Notes: generated by a model from the letters alone, not told the origin. Positions 1 to 7,595 are shown, counted from the first letter of the stretch. The stretch is 64,000 bases of DNA from Agathobaculum hominis (GCF_014288055.1 NZ_JACOPK010000004.1:62001-126000), one strand, 5' to 3'. Numbers and translations are program-made.

Positions 1-1428
1 GTATCCTTTCGGGTCAACGGTCAGTCGGTATTGCAGTCCGAAAAGGTTCGAGATTGGTGGAAATCCTTTCGGAAACAGTTTTCTAAGGAATGTGAAAAAC
101 CTTCTGCACTGTGCCTGATTACCGGTGAGCGTGCACAGGCAATGACTACGACGACACCGGTTCAAGGACTTTTCGTCGTTGGCGGACATCCAAGGGGAGA
201 TTCGCTGATCTGCTTCGATAAGCCGGCGTTCTGCTCGTATAATCAGAAACAGGCGGCCAACGCTCCTGTCTCTGAGGAGGCTTTCAGCGTAGTGAAAGCT
301 GCGCTGGATGAACTGTTGAAAGATGCTCCTGTTCTTGCGGGTATGAAATTCGTTCACTGGTTTGACCGTGAAATCCCAAAGGATAAGGATTTATTCAACC
401 TCCTCGACGATTTAGGGGATGATACAGCAGAAGACGATCCCGAAGATGAGCCGGAAGAAGAGACGAAAGTCAACGAGCGGGCAGAACGCAAAAGGGCTGA
501 TCAGGCGCCTGAAAGTGTTAGATCCGGCGATGCTGTTCCTGATCTGGATGATGTATCGTACCATATTCTCATGCTGTCGGGCGTCAATAGTCGTATTATG
601 ATCCGCAGATATGACCGGGGCAATTACGCCGATCTTCGCCGAAACATCAATCAGTGGTATGCGGATCTGTCGTTGACCAATTACAGCGGCACTGGGAATA
701 TCAAGCAGGTAAAGCTGGCAGCCCGGCTGATTCATCTGCTCAAATTTCTAAAGTCTGACAGCCGACCCTTAGAGCGAATGCCGAAGGAACTGTCAGGAAT
801 TACACCAACGATTATTCAAGCCATTCTAACGGGTGGCGTTCTTCCGGATGCTGTTGCGTCGAAAGCACTGACCTACATTCGGTCAAAGCTGCTGGCAGGT
901 GATGATGAGAGCGCGCAGACAACCCGCAATATACAAAGTACCATGCCTGACAGCCTTGCCTGTCAATGGCTGAAGGTCTGGCTGCTTCGAAAAAATCGAA
1001 TGAATCATCAGGAGGTATCAATCGTGGAAGAATACAATCTGAATCTTTCCAACCCGGCTTATCACTGCGGCGGATTGATGGCTGTTTATGCGGCAATACA
1101 GAGAACAGCGATGCCTGACGTCAATACTGGTATTGTGGAGCGCTACTATGCCTCGGCAATCCAGATGCCGGCACTGGCCATCGGTCAGCTCAGCAGGCAT
1201 TCCAATTACCATCTGGAGAAAATGGAGAATAAGTGGCTGGCTGACAGGTACAGGGAGAATCTGCAGGAAGTATCTGTCGCGCTGGGCAGGCATATACCTG
1301 CAACGCTGAATCTGGAACAGCAGTCTTATTTTGCGCTGGGTTATTACCAGATGGGAGCAAAGCTCAATAAAGAGAGAAAGGAAGCAGTTGCCGCATCGAA
1401 GGAAAGAACAGCAGTGGCGGAACAGTAA
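1..1428 (+). CDS. cas8c: Type I-C Cascade large subunit Cas8c/Csd1 (5' part outside window)
   Basis: The frame is open from base 1, so the N-terminus lies to the left of the window. The visible 475 codons form the C-terminal part of a Csd1/Cas8c protein, a family usually about 570-650 residues long. Identification rests on the visible C-terminal sequence and on position: a cas7c of the Csd2 type, cas4, cas1 and cas2 follow directly, which is the type I-C gene order. Cas8c is the large subunit of the surveillance complex and takes part in PAM recognition. The stop is followed at once by an AAGGAGGA ribosome site for cas7c. An acidic stretch rich in D and E near codons 130-160 looks like a linker. 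The 3' third doubles as cas11c, described separately. cas3 and cas5c would be expected upstream and cannot be seen. Confidence 0.93.
   Translation, partial: VSFRVNGQSVLQSEKVRDWWKSFRKQFSKECEKPSALCLITGERAQAMTTTTPVQGLFVVGGHPRGDSLICFDKPAFCSYNQKQAANAPVSEEAFSVVKAALDELLKDAPVLAGMKFVHWFDREIPKDKDLFNLLDDLGDDTAEDDPEDEPEEETKVNERAERKRADQAPESVRSGDAVPDLDDVSYHILMLSGVNSRIMIRRYDRGNYADLRRNINQWYADLSLTNYSGTGNIKQVKLAARLIHLLKFLKSDSRPLERMPKELSGITPTIIQAILTGGVLPDAVASKALTYIRSKLLAGDDESAQTTRNIQSTMPDSLACQWLKVWLLRKNRMNHQEVSIVEEYNLNLSNPAYHCGGLMAVYAAIQRTAMPDVNTGIVERYYASAIQMPALAIGQLSRHSNYHLEKMENKWLADRYRENLQEVSVALGRHIPATLNLEQQSYFALGYYQMGAKLNKERKEAVAASKERTAVAEQ
1024..1428 (+). CDS. cas11c: Internally initiated small subunit Cas11c, nested in cas8c
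   Basis: Inside cas8c, and in the same frame, a strong Shine-Dalgarno sequence AGGAGGT (1010-1016) lies 7 nt before a GTG codon at 1024. Translation from there gives 134 residues starting (M)EEYNLNLSNPAYHCGG and ending at the cas8c stop. In studied type I-C systems the small subunit Cas11 is not a separate gene but is made from an internal start near the 3' end of cas8c, with about this length. The near-ideal ribosome site within a coding region has no other obvious purpose. The product would bind along the Cascade belly and stabilise the non-target strand. Seen: ribosome site, start and frame. Known: the type I-C precedent. Inferred: that it is used here. Confidence 0.8.
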   Translation: MEEYNLNLSNPAYHCGGLMAVYAAIQRTAMPDVNTGIVERYYASAIQMPALAIGQLSRHSNYHLEKMENKWLADRYRENLQEVSVALGRHIPATLNLEQQSYFALGYYQMGAKLNKERKEAVAASKERTAVAEQ

Positions 1429-1442
1429 AAGGAGGATGTATC

Positions 1443-2441
1443 ATGGCAATTCAGAACAGATATGAGTTTATGTACTATGTAGCGTGCACAAATTCCAACC
1501 CGAACGGTGATCCGGACATGGGCAATATGCCTCGCATCGATCCGCAGACTATGCAGGGCTTTATCACAGACGGCGCGACTAAGCGTCGTATTCGCAATTA
1601 CGTTGAACTGGCGCACAAAGACGAGCCGGGGATGAATATCATCATTCAGCAGGCAACCAACATTAACCGCCATATTGCAGAGGCAAAACGAGCTGCCGGC
1701 GTAGATGACTGCGCAAAGGCAAAAGACGCGGTTTATGCCGGACGGAAAAAAGCATGCGAACTTTTCTATGATGTCCGCACGTTCGGTGCAGTAATGTCCA
1801 CAGGCCCTAATGCAGGGCAGGTCCGCGGTCCTGTACAGATTACCTATGGAAAAAGCCTGGATGCTGTGCTGCCGCTGGATATTTCGATTACTCGTATGGC
1901 AGTTGCAGACAAGGTGAAAGATGGGGCGACCGTAGAGGAATATATTGCGTGGGAAGAGGCACAGCCTGAGGATAAGCTTCGCACCATGGGACGCAGACAG
2001 ATGATTCCCTTTGGCCTGTATGAAGTTCGCGGATTTATCAGCGCCAACCTTGCTGAAGAAACTGGATTTGACGAGGAGGACTTGAACGTCCTTTTTGAGG
2101 CGATCATGAATATGTATGAGCACGACCGTTCCGCCAGCAAGGGCGAAATGGAAGTTGTCTCTCCGCTGATTATTTTCAAGCACGTCGGTACGGATTCTGA
2201 CCCGGTTCAGAGAGTTCGTCAGGCTAAGCTGGGCTGCGCACCTGCACACAGGCTGTTTGATCTGGTCAAGGTTTCGAAAAAGGATACCGTTGCTTATCCG
2301 CGCAGCTATCGGGATTATGATGCTGCAGTCCGACTGGACAAAGTGCCGCAGGGGGTACAGATCGGATTCAAGTCGGATGCTTTTTCTCCTGTAATCTGGG
2401 ATGAGCTGCCTGAAGATGAGGACTGGTTCTGCCATGGATGA
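1443..2441 (+). CDS. cas7: Type I-C Cascade backbone Cas7c/Csd2
   Basis: A 332-residue Cas7 of the Csd2 family, the crRNA-binding backbone subunit present in several copies in the type I-C complex. It begins MAIQNRYEFMYYVACTNSNP, and the N-terminal segment with NPNGDPD and PRIDPQT is characteristic of Csd2. The middle holds the family glycine-rich segment around GPNAGQVRGPVQ and the TRMAV strand. It is somewhat longer than the more usual 280-300 residues. The ATG follows the cas8c stop by 14 nt with AAGGAGGA between them. Its stop overlaps the start of cas4 by 8 nt, so the two are probably translationally coupled. Confidence 0.95.
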   Translation: MAIQNRYEFMYYVACTNSNPNGDPDMGNMPRIDPQTMQGFITDGATKRRIRNYVELAHKDEPGMNIIIQQATNINRHIAEAKRAAGVDDCAKAKDAVYAGRKKACELFYDVRTFGAVMSTGPNAGQVRGPVQITYGKSLDAVLPLDISITRMAVADKVKDGATVEEYIAWEEAQPEDKLRTMGRRQMIPFGLYEVRGFISANLAEETGFDEEDLNVLFEAIMNMYEHDRSASKGEMEVVSPLIIFKHVGTDSDPVQRVRQAKLGCAPAHRLFDLVKVSKKDTVAYPRSYRDYDAAVRLDKVPQGVQIGFKSDAFSPVIWDELPEDEDWFCHG

Positions 2442-3099
2442 TGACTGGGGGCCGATTCCTCTTTCACGGCTTTCACATGCCGGATTTTGCCTGAGGCGAG
2501 CGGCGCTGCTGACAAATGAGCAGATCTGGAAAGAAAGTGCAGATACGGCAAAAGGGCGTGCTGAGCATGAACGGGTGCATGCGCAACGGATAGAGCGCCG
2601 GGGAGAGACTGCAAAACTGTATGAGTTTCCTGTATTTTCGCATACATTAGGCGTTGCAGGAAAATGCGATTGCATCGAGGCGCAGACAGATGCTCGGGGC
2701 TGCCGCATTCCTGCACTGGATTTCCCTGCGCGTCTATATCCTGTTGAATATAAACATGGAGAGATTCGGGCAGAACGGGAGTATGAGATACAGCTTTGCG
2801 CACAGGCAATGTGTCTGGAAGAAATGTTTCAGACCAGTATTCCGGAGGGGGCGATTTACTATATCACATCTCACCGGCGCTATTCAGTTCCATTTACCGA
2901 AGAATTACGAAATCTTGTAAAAGAGACAATTCATAAAATTGAATTATTCCGCCGCAGCTTTTCAATTCCACCGGCGGAGAAAGAAGCAAAGTGCAGGGCA
3001 TGCTCTCTTCGAGAGCATTGCCGGCCCGGTATGCAGCGGTCAGCTTCAAATTACTGTCACGAGCTTCGCAGAGAGGCAATGGAGAGAGATGTGAAATGA
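2434..3099 (+). CDS. cas4: Cas4 exonuclease, spacer acquisition
   Basis: Start chosen at the ATG giving MDDDWGPIPLSRLSHAGFCL (221 aa); an earlier in-frame ATG at 2401 would add 11 residues lying wholly inside cas7. Cas4 is a RecB-like nuclease with an iron-sulfur cluster that trims prespacers and sets PAM choice and orientation. Visible signatures are the N-terminal cluster cysteine C19, the C-terminal trio C187, C190 and C196 (KCRACSLREHC), the GKCDCI segment carrying the metal-binding Asp, PVEYKHG carrying the E-x-K pair, and a QLCAQAM helix matching the RecB QxxxY region. It overlaps cas7 by 8 nt and shares an ATGA with cas1. Type I-C systems commonly carry cas4 at this place. Confidence 0.95.
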   Translation: MDDDWGPIPLSRLSHAGFCLRRAALLTNEQIWKESADTAKGRAEHERVHAQRIERRGETAKLYEFPVFSHTLGVAGKCDCIEAQTDARGCRIPALDFPARLYPVEYKHGEIRAEREYEIQLCAQAMCLEEMFQTSIPEGAIYYITSHRRYSVPFTEELRNLVKETIHKIELFRRSFSIPPAEKEAKCRACSLREHCRPGMQRSASNYCHELRREAMERDVK

Positions 3100-4121
3100 A
3101 AAAACTGCTTGAAACACTGTATATCACGACCCCGGAAAGCTATCTGTTTGAACGGAACGGAAATATCTGCGTGGCAATAGGCGGCACTGAAAAGGCATCA
3201 GTTCCAATTTCACAGGTGGATTCCGTGGTTCTCTTCGGGAAGAACACAATGTCGACTGCACTGCTGTCGTTTTGTGCGCAGCATGATGTGACAATCAGCT
3301 TTCTCAGTGAAAACGGTTTCTTTCAGGGGCGTATGTGCGGCCCAGTCAGCGGTAATGTATTACTGCGAAAACGTCAATACGAAAGTTTGGCAGATACAGA
3401 TTTTGCGAGAACTTTTGCTGCCGATTTGCTGTTTTGTAAGATTCGAAACAGTAAGTCTGTGCTGATGCGATATGCTCGCGCGGCCTCCGATGAAACGGTT
3501 AAACAAGGTATTTTAGCTTCGGCATCTGATCTGACTGAAATAGCGAAAAAGCTGGATTGCTGTACGGATATTGATTCGATGCGAGGAATAGAGGGCGCAG
3601 CTGCATCAATCTATTTTTCTCATTTTGATGATTTACTATCAAGTCCGAAGGGATATCGGTTTGAGGTAAGAAGCCGGCGGCCTCCGCTGAATGAGGTCAA
3701 TGCGGTGTTGTCATTTGTTTACACGCTGCTGTCACATGATATTCGTTCTTCGATGGAAACCATAGGGCTTGATCCGGCTGCGGGATATCTGCATACGCTG
3801 CGTCCGGGACGCTCCTCATTTGCGCTGGATATTATGGAGGAACTGCGCGCTCCTTTATGCGATCGAATGGTTATTTCGATGTTTAATAAAGATCAGTTCC
3901 GCACACAGGATTTTATTACTGATTTTGGCGCTGTGTATCTTAGCGAGAAAGGGCGGAGAAAGGTCATCGAGCAGTGGCGCGCCAGAAAGCGTGAGACGAT
4001 CCAGCACCCGTTTCTGAAGGAAAAGATTTCAATCGGTTTGATACCTTATACACAGTCGATGCTGTTTGCTCGTGTGCTGCGCGGAGACCTGGATCGATAT
4101 CCGCCTTTTATGTGGAGGTAG
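3096..4121 (+). CDS. cas1: Cas1 integrase, spacer acquisition
   Basis: Start taken at the ATG that overlaps the cas4 stop as ATGA, giving 341 aa beginning MKKLLETLYITTPESYLFE, the usual length for type I-C Cas1. Cas1 forms the Cas1-Cas2 complex that inserts spacers next to the leader. The metal-binding triad is visible: E166 in MRGIEGAA, H233 in GYLHTLRPGR and D245 in SSFALDIMEE. The N-terminal beta-domain contains the I(S/D)xV-type strand SQVDSVVLFG. cas2 follows after 6 nt, and the last codons of cas1 include the GGAGG that serves cas2. Confidence 0.97.
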   Translation: MKKLLETLYITTPESYLFERNGNICVAIGGTEKASVPISQVDSVVLFGKNTMSTALLSFCAQHDVTISFLSENGFFQGRMCGPVSGNVLLRKRQYESLADTDFARTFAADLLFCKIRNSKSVLMRYARAASDETVKQGILASASDLTEIAKKLDCCTDIDSMRGIEGAAASIYFSHFDDLLSSPKGYRFEVRSRRPPLNEVNAVLSFVYTLLSHDIRSSMETIGLDPAAGYLHTLRPGRSSFALDIMEELRAPLCDRMVISMFNKDQFRTQDFITDFGAVYLSEKGRRKVIEQWRARKRETIQHPFLKEKISIGLIPYTQSMLFARVLRGDLDRYPPFMWR

Positions 4122-4127
4122 CAGAAT

Positions 4128-4418
4128 ATGATGCTGGTCGTGACCTACGATGTAGATACAACGAATGCTTCCGGACAAAAACGACTGAGAAAGGTTGCTA
4201 AAATCTGTGAACGCTATGGAATGCGAGTTCAAAATTCTGTATTTGAAGTGCTTTTCGACGCAGCTCAACTGGTAGTTTTGAAGCATGAGCTGGAAAAAAT
4301 TATAGATACAGAACAGGATTCGGTTAGATTTTACCGACTGGGCAACTCCTACGAACGAAGGATTGAGACAATGGGGAAAAGGCCGCGTGTAGAGGCAGGA
4401 GGAGCACTTATTTTCTAA
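4128..4418 (+). CDS. cas2: Cas2 adaptation protein
   Basis: A 96-residue Cas2 with a ferredoxin-like fold, the structural partner of Cas1 in spacer integration. The first strand reads MMLVVTYDVDT, with the conserved Asp at positions 8 and 10. The helix RLRKVAKICERYGMRVQNSVFE and the strand QDSVRFYRLG are family features. GGAGG at 4114-4118 lies 9 nt before the first of two tandem ATG codons (4128, 4131). It is the last cas gene; the leader and array begin immediately downstream on the same strand. Confidence 0.97.
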   Translation: MMLVVTYDVDTTNASGQKRLRKVAKICERYGMRVQNSVFEVLFDAAQLVVLKHELEKIIDTEQDSVRFYRLGNSYERRIETMGKRPRVEAGGALIF

Positions 4419-4587
4419 CGCCAACCCTTCCCGTACACATTTTTCCGGGAGGTTCGTGCAGACCCAACAAAGTAATCTTTAAAGTTTTCAAATGAATGCT
4501 GGAGTATACAGAAAGTGTTAATTTGAAAAATGTGAATTTTCAGCAATTTATCATATAAATCAACTTATGGTTTTGTGAAAAATTGCT
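4419..4587 (+). promoter_or_regulatory. CRISPR leader
   Basis: 169 nt of non-coding sequence between cas2 and the first repeat, clearly richer in A and T than its surroundings, especially 4470-4587. It has the position and composition of a leader, carrying the array promoter and the Cas1-Cas2 docking sequence. No single promoter could be assigned with confidence. A short hairpin-like stretch (CCGTACAC...CCGGGAGG) lies near its start and may end the cas transcript. Confidence 0.75.
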
Positions 4588-5288
4588 GTCGCCCCTCGTG
4601 TAGGGGCGCGAGTAGAAATTGGGGGGGCAAGCAGAGCGCAGCCCCTCCCCGAGTCGCCCCTCGTGTAGGGGCGCGAGTAGAAATAAAAGATTGACCATCG
4701 AGCGGCCGCAAATAATTCCGGTCGCCCCTCGTGTAGGGGCGCGAGTAGAAATGTTTTCTGCCGCTTGCGCATCGGCAAAGAAAAGGCCGTCGCCCCTCGT
4801 GTAGGGGCGCGAGTAGAAATTATGGCGGAACGGGTGGGCAAGGCTTAAAAGGCGGAGTCGCCCCTCGCGTAGGGGCGCGAGTAGAAATTCGTTGGCGGAC
4901 TCTACGAGGCCCTCGATCGGCAGGTCGCCCCTCGTGTAGGGGCGCGAGTAGAAATAGAAAGACCAAGCCGAAACTGGAAACGCCGTTTAGTCGCCCCTCG
5001 TGTAGGGGCGTGAGTAGAAATTATATAGTAAAAGGGGGCGAGAGTATGGAAAAGCGTCGCCCCTCGTGTAGGGGCGCGAGTAGAAATAGGCCGAGGTGAT
5101 CCCGGATCCGCCGGACGGGCATGTCGCCCCTCGTGTAGGGGCGCGAGTAGAAATAAGCCTCGTCTCGGCACGGAGACCGAACAGCGCCGTCGCCCCTCGT
5201 GTAGGGGCGCGAGTAGAAATCGGTATCGTAGAAGATATCGCCAGTGTCCGTACAGAGTCGCCCCTCGCGTAGGGGCGGGAGTAGAAAT
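4588..5288 (+). CRISPR. Type I-C CRISPR array, 11 repeats and 10 spacers
   Basis: Eleven 32-nt repeats start at 4588, 4653, 4721, 4789, 4857, 4924, 4990, 5056, 5123, 5189 and 5257. Each carries the inverted arms CGCCCCT/AGGGGCG and ends GAGTAGAAAT, the typical type I-C pattern. Spacers are 33-36 nt (33, 36, 36, 36, 35, 34, 34, 35, 34, 36). Repeats 5 and 11 read CTCGCGT in place of CTCGTGT; repeat 7 has GGGGCGTGAG and repeat 11 GGGGCGGGAG. Repeat 11 is the most divergent, as expected at the leader-distal end. All spacers differ. Spacer 7 (5022-5055) contains a GGGGGCGAGAG-T-ATG arrangement resembling a ribosome site and start codon, which suggests it was taken from a gene start. Confidence 0.99.
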
Positions 5289-5293
5289 ACATA

Positions 5294-5318
5294 AAGGGCG
5301 GCCTTGGCGGCCGCCCTT
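5294..5318. terminator. Stem-loop just past the last repeat
   Basis: A perfect 10-bp GC-rich stem, AAGGGCGGCC / GGCCGCCCTT, with a 5-nt loop, starting 5 nt after the final repeat. Only GTTGCG follows instead of a T run, so it could be a weak terminator for the array transcript, a boundary structure or a chance palindrome. Confidence 0.45.
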
Positions 5319-5480
5319 GTTGCGCCCTTCTCACACAGAGAATGCGGCTGATATAATCGCAGTATAATGGGCGTAAAGACTTGAGAAAGATCACATCCAT
5401 ACAAAACAGCGATTTCAAGCATCAAAAAATGGAAGACCGGGCGGCGTGAACATATTTTCTACAATCTCGGCAGCCTGCTC

Positions 5481-5813
5481 ATGGAGTTTGAGGCGGGCGA
5501 GTCCATCATTGCCCCGGAAATGTACGAGGCGTATGGCTATGGTGCGGACAGCCGTCCATCCGATCTGCATTCCAATCGTGCTAAGGACAAAAACGGCAAC
5601 TTCATCGGTTTTAGCGCAGAGCGCCGCTTTTCGGAGAACTGCCTGCTCCAGATCGACAGGAATGAGGATGGCAGCGTAGCGTATGGTCTTATTCCGATCG
5701 ATTTGACCATCGAAGTGGCTGAGCAGATTGCAGAGCATATGACGGCCTACAGCGCGCCGTATGGCACGAAGCTGACTTACGATAAGGAAAGCGGTCTCAT
5801 CCGCATCGCTTAA
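5481..5813 (+). CDS. Orphan 110-residue protein, probably 5'-truncated remnant
   Basis: Not recognised. The ATG at 5481 gives 110 residues (MEFEAGESIIAPEMYEAYGY... ending GLIRIA), but no ribosome site precedes it and the frame stays open upstream to the stop at 5382 with protein-like sequence (KKWKTGRREHIFYNLGSLL). This suggests that the real start has been lost, perhaps in the rearrangement that placed the gene behind the CRISPR array. The composition is that of a soluble acidic protein without signal or membrane segment. Similar short proteins of unknown function are common on clostridial mobile elements, but I cannot name a family. A strong terminator (5861-5893) follows. Confidence 0.5.
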   Translation: MEFEAGESIIAPEMYEAYGYGADSRPSDLHSNRAKDKNGNFIGFSAERRFSENCLLQIDRNEDGSVAYGLIPIDLTIEVAEQIAEHMTAYSAPYGTKLTYDKESGLIRIA

Positions 5814-5860
5814 CAGCACGATGCTGTATAAGAACAAAAATGCTGAACAGATAAAGCAAA

Positions 5861-5893
5861 AGAGGGTATCCAAATGGATACCCTCTGATTTTT
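5861..5893. terminator. Rho-independent terminator
   Basis: An 11-bp perfect stem AGAGGGTATCC / GGATACCCTCT with the loop AAAT, followed by GATTTTTG on the plus strand. AAAA precedes it, giving TTTT on the other strand, so it may work both ways: for the 5481 gene and for the leftward small membrane protein gene at 5965. Confidence 0.8.
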
Positions 5894-5964
5894 GTGCAAA
5901 TTCGAAATGCGGGCTTGTCTGCTGCGCGCCTTGCGACACTGTTTTCATGCCTTTAGGCTGGGAA

Positions 5965-6207
5965 TCACGCGCAATACACAAGATAAAGAAAATAGATGAT
6001 CAATGCAAGTCCGCCGCCGATCACGAATACCCCGCCGATAATAGTGAACAGCGTATCCCAGGAGTCTCCTGACGTATATGAATGCCGAGGGTTTATTCTG
6101 TGGGACGAATGGCTTGCGGGGGATTTGTGCATTTCATCAAAGGCCTGCTTGTAGTGCACATATCCGTCGATGCCTTTACCGTAAAATCCGTAATCATCCT
6201 TTTTCAT
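5965..6207 (-). CDS. Small protein with C-terminal membrane anchor, unknown function
   Basis: 80 residues starting MKKDDYGFYGKGIDGYVHYK. The N-terminal half is polar and rich in Tyr, His and Ser. Residues about 52-79 (TLFTIIGGVFVIGGGLALII and onward) form one hydrophobic helix ending at the C-terminus, so it should be a tail-anchored or single-pass inner-membrane protein. GGAGG lies at a good distance upstream of the ATG (seen as CCTCC near 6216). It stands alone between two transcription units. Short proteins beginning with an FYGKGxDGYxHY-like motif occur in other Clostridia as far as I recall, but I know no function. Confidence 0.6.
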   Translation of the reverse strand: MKKDDYGFYGKGIDGYVHYKQAFDEMHKSPASHSSHRINPRHSYTSGDSWDTLFTIIGGVFVIGGGLALIIYFLYLVYCA

Positions 6208-6334
6208 TGCCGTCGCCTCCCGCGTAAAATGTGTCGTTCGGGAATCTGCTCTGTCATTATTTTATCAGATTTTGACTGACGATACAATGCCGATTTGGTG
6301 GAAAAATGAATTTCAACCGTGGAGATACAGCTTT

Positions 6335-6730
6335 TTAGAACGCAAAGGGAGGGTTGCCGGAAAAATCAGAAATCGCGCCGTGCGCATCCTCCAGATAGAA
6401 CACCTCCAAGATCGGGTTGGAGGCCTCGCCGTACTGACCCCTGACGATGGGATTCTGAATGCACATTTCCTTGGCAGCCATGTTGTTCTCGAACACTGCC
6501 TTGCCGTGCAGACGGATCCATGCGTACTCCGGGCTGGAAACCGAAATTTCGATCTCCGGATTTTCCTGCATATCCTTGTAAACGTCCTTCTGGTTATTGG
6601 TGCAGAACCACAGCCTGCCGTCCAGCTCGCCAGCGAACATAAACGGGCGGCACTTTGCCTTGCCGTCACGGCCGACGGTTGCCAGATACTGTACCGGGTT
6701 TGCATTCAGAAATTCTACGACTTTGTTCAT
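6335..6730 (-). CDS. Pyridoxamine 5'-phosphate oxidase-family flavin-binding protein
   Basis: 131 residues with the FMN-binding split beta-barrel fold: MNKVVEFLNANPVQYLATVG, then RPFMFAGELDGRLWFCTNNQKDVYKDMQENPEIEISV and the WIRLHGKAVFENN strand. This short class of PNPOx-like proteins is not the true PdxH; it usually acts as a flavin or F420/haem-related reductase of unknown substrate. It is transcribed divergently from an HxlR regulator 132 bp away. This is a common pairing in Firmicutes in which the regulator controls the flavoprotein gene in response to redox or electrophile stress. Its -10 (TATAAT on the minus strand, 6783 to 6778) lies just beside the shared operator. Confidence 0.88.
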   Translation of the reverse strand: MNKVVEFLNANPVQYLATVGRDGKAKCRPFMFAGELDGRLWFCTNNQKDVYKDMQENPEIEISVSSPEYAWIRLHGKAVFENNMAAKEMCIQNPIVRGQYGEASNPILEVFYLEDAHGAISDFSGNPPFAF

Positions 6731-6801
6731 GATAAGTTTCTCCTTGATAATCTGACTTGCGTTTGCTTGTCTTTGGCATTATAATAGCGCTGTAGAGAGA
6801 A

Positions 6802-6839
6802 TTAGTAAAGTAAGCACAATAATGTGCGGTAGTTACTAA
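6802..6839. promoter_or_regulatory. Nested dyad operator between flavoprotein gene and hxlR
   Basis: Two inverted repeats share one centre (6820.5): outer TTAGTAA (6802-6808) / TTACTAA (6833-6839) and inner GCACA (6814-6818) / TGTGC (6823-6827). The left half-site covers the expected -35 of the leftward promoter, whose -10 TATAAT is at 6783-6778. HxlR-family regulators bind dyads with TACT/AGTA-like arms, so this is very probably the binding site of the adjacent regulator, controlling both divergent genes. Confidence 0.75.
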
Positions 6840-6862
6840 AAAGAAACTAATAGGAGACTGTC

Positions 6863-7222
6863 ATGGAAGATAGAGAAATCAAAATGCTGCCGGCCTGCCC
6901 GGTGGAGACTACGCTGACGCTCATCAGCGATAAGTGGAAGGTACTCATTCTGCGAGACCTGATGACGGGAACGAAGCGGTTCGGAGAACTAAAAAAGTCG
7001 ATTGGCCACGTTTCACAGAAGGTACTGACAACGCAGCTCCGTCAGATGGAGGCGAGCGGATTGCTCAGTCGAAAGGTCTACGCAGAGGTTCCACCGCGCG
7101 TGGAATATACGCTGACAGAACTGGGATGCAGTCTGAAGCCTGTCATGGATGCCATGTGGGAGTGGGGAGCAGGGTATCAGAAACGAAAGAAGGCGGAAGG
7201 TCTGGTGCTGACAGACTACTGA
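6863..7222 (+). CDS. HxlR-family winged-helix regulator
   Basis: 119 residues, MEDREIKMLPACPVETTLTL onward. The conserved N-terminal Cys in the PACPVE context and the DKWKVLILRDLMTGTKRFGELKK helix are hallmarks of HxlR proteins. They act as dimers and often sense electrophiles, oxidants or thiol stress through that Cys (compare YodB, HypR). The recognition helix lies in SQKVLTTQLRQMEASGLLSRK. It is the divergent partner of the flavin-barrel gene at 6335 and probably autoregulated through the dyad at 6802-6839. AATAGGAGA supplies a ribosome site. Confidence 0.92.
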   Translation: MEDREIKMLPACPVETTLTLISDKWKVLILRDLMTGTKRFGELKKSIGHVSQKVLTTQLRQMEASGLLSRKVYAEVPPRVEYTLTELGCSLKPVMDAMWEWGAGYQKRKKAEGLVLTDY

Positions 7223-7318
7223 ACATCGCATCGCTAAATAAGAACATCACATCAGAGGCAATATCGGGATAGCTGAGGAGACTTCTGCCGCGTGAGAAGA
7301 ACCGGTTACCATGGATAT

Positions 7319-7355
7319 AAGACCCGCTCGTTTCGGATTGAGACGAGCGGGTCTT
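7319..7355. terminator. Long hairpin after hxlR
   Basis: Stem AAGACCCGCTCGTTTC / GAGACGAGCGGGTCTT (one G-U pair) with the loop GGATT, 16 bp. TTGTGC follows, so the T tract is weak, but the stem is very stable. It ends the transcript of the regulator, about 97 nt after its stop. Confidence 0.6.
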
Positions 7356-7443
7356 GTGCATAAAAATTCACCTGCGTGGAAAACTGAAATGAAAGCACCT
7401 GGGAATATATATTATATCAGAAAGCCCAGAAAGGAGAGTTTTC

Positions 7444-7593
7444 ATGCAGGGTACAGAGCGAACGAAAAAACGGACGGCAGAAATGATCTGGCTTCAGTAC
7501 TTCAACGAGAAGCTGTTTGAGCAGAAGAAGATCGATGAGACTGCCAGAAACAAACTCCGGCTGGCGATCATGGCCGACGGACGAAAGACATAG
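7444..7593 (+). CDS. 49-residue orphan protein, recombinase-cassette type
   Basis: A short frame with the ribosome site AAAGGAGAG (about 7429-7437) before ATG 7444. It reads MQGTERTKKRTAEMIWLQYF, then NEKLFEQKKIDETARNKLRL and AIMADGRKT. A terminator follows 3 nt after the stop, so the unit looks complete. The pattern (basic start, W-L-x-Y-F-N, K/R-rich end) resembles the short proteins that precede serine-recombinase genes on clostridial integrative elements. That comparison is from memory and uncertain. No recombinase is present here, so it may be the surviving piece of a decayed element. Confidence 0.55.
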   Translation: MQGTERTKKRTAEMIWLQYFNEKLFEQKKIDETARNKLRLAIMADGRKT

Positions 7594-7595
7594 CA

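Noticed and set aside
1344..2708. A 454-codon minus-strand open frame opposite cas7 and cas4
   Set aside because: Shadow of two overlapping cas genes with clear motifs.
4500..4515. GTATAC in the CRISPR leader as a member of the GntR motif set
   Set aside because: Only one half is present and no second half follows; the context is unrelated.
4560..5425. Leftward open frames across the array with repeated ISTRAPTRGAT/YSRPYTRGD text
   Set aside because: They are translations of the CRISPR repeats; no ribosome sites, and spacing follows the repeat unit.
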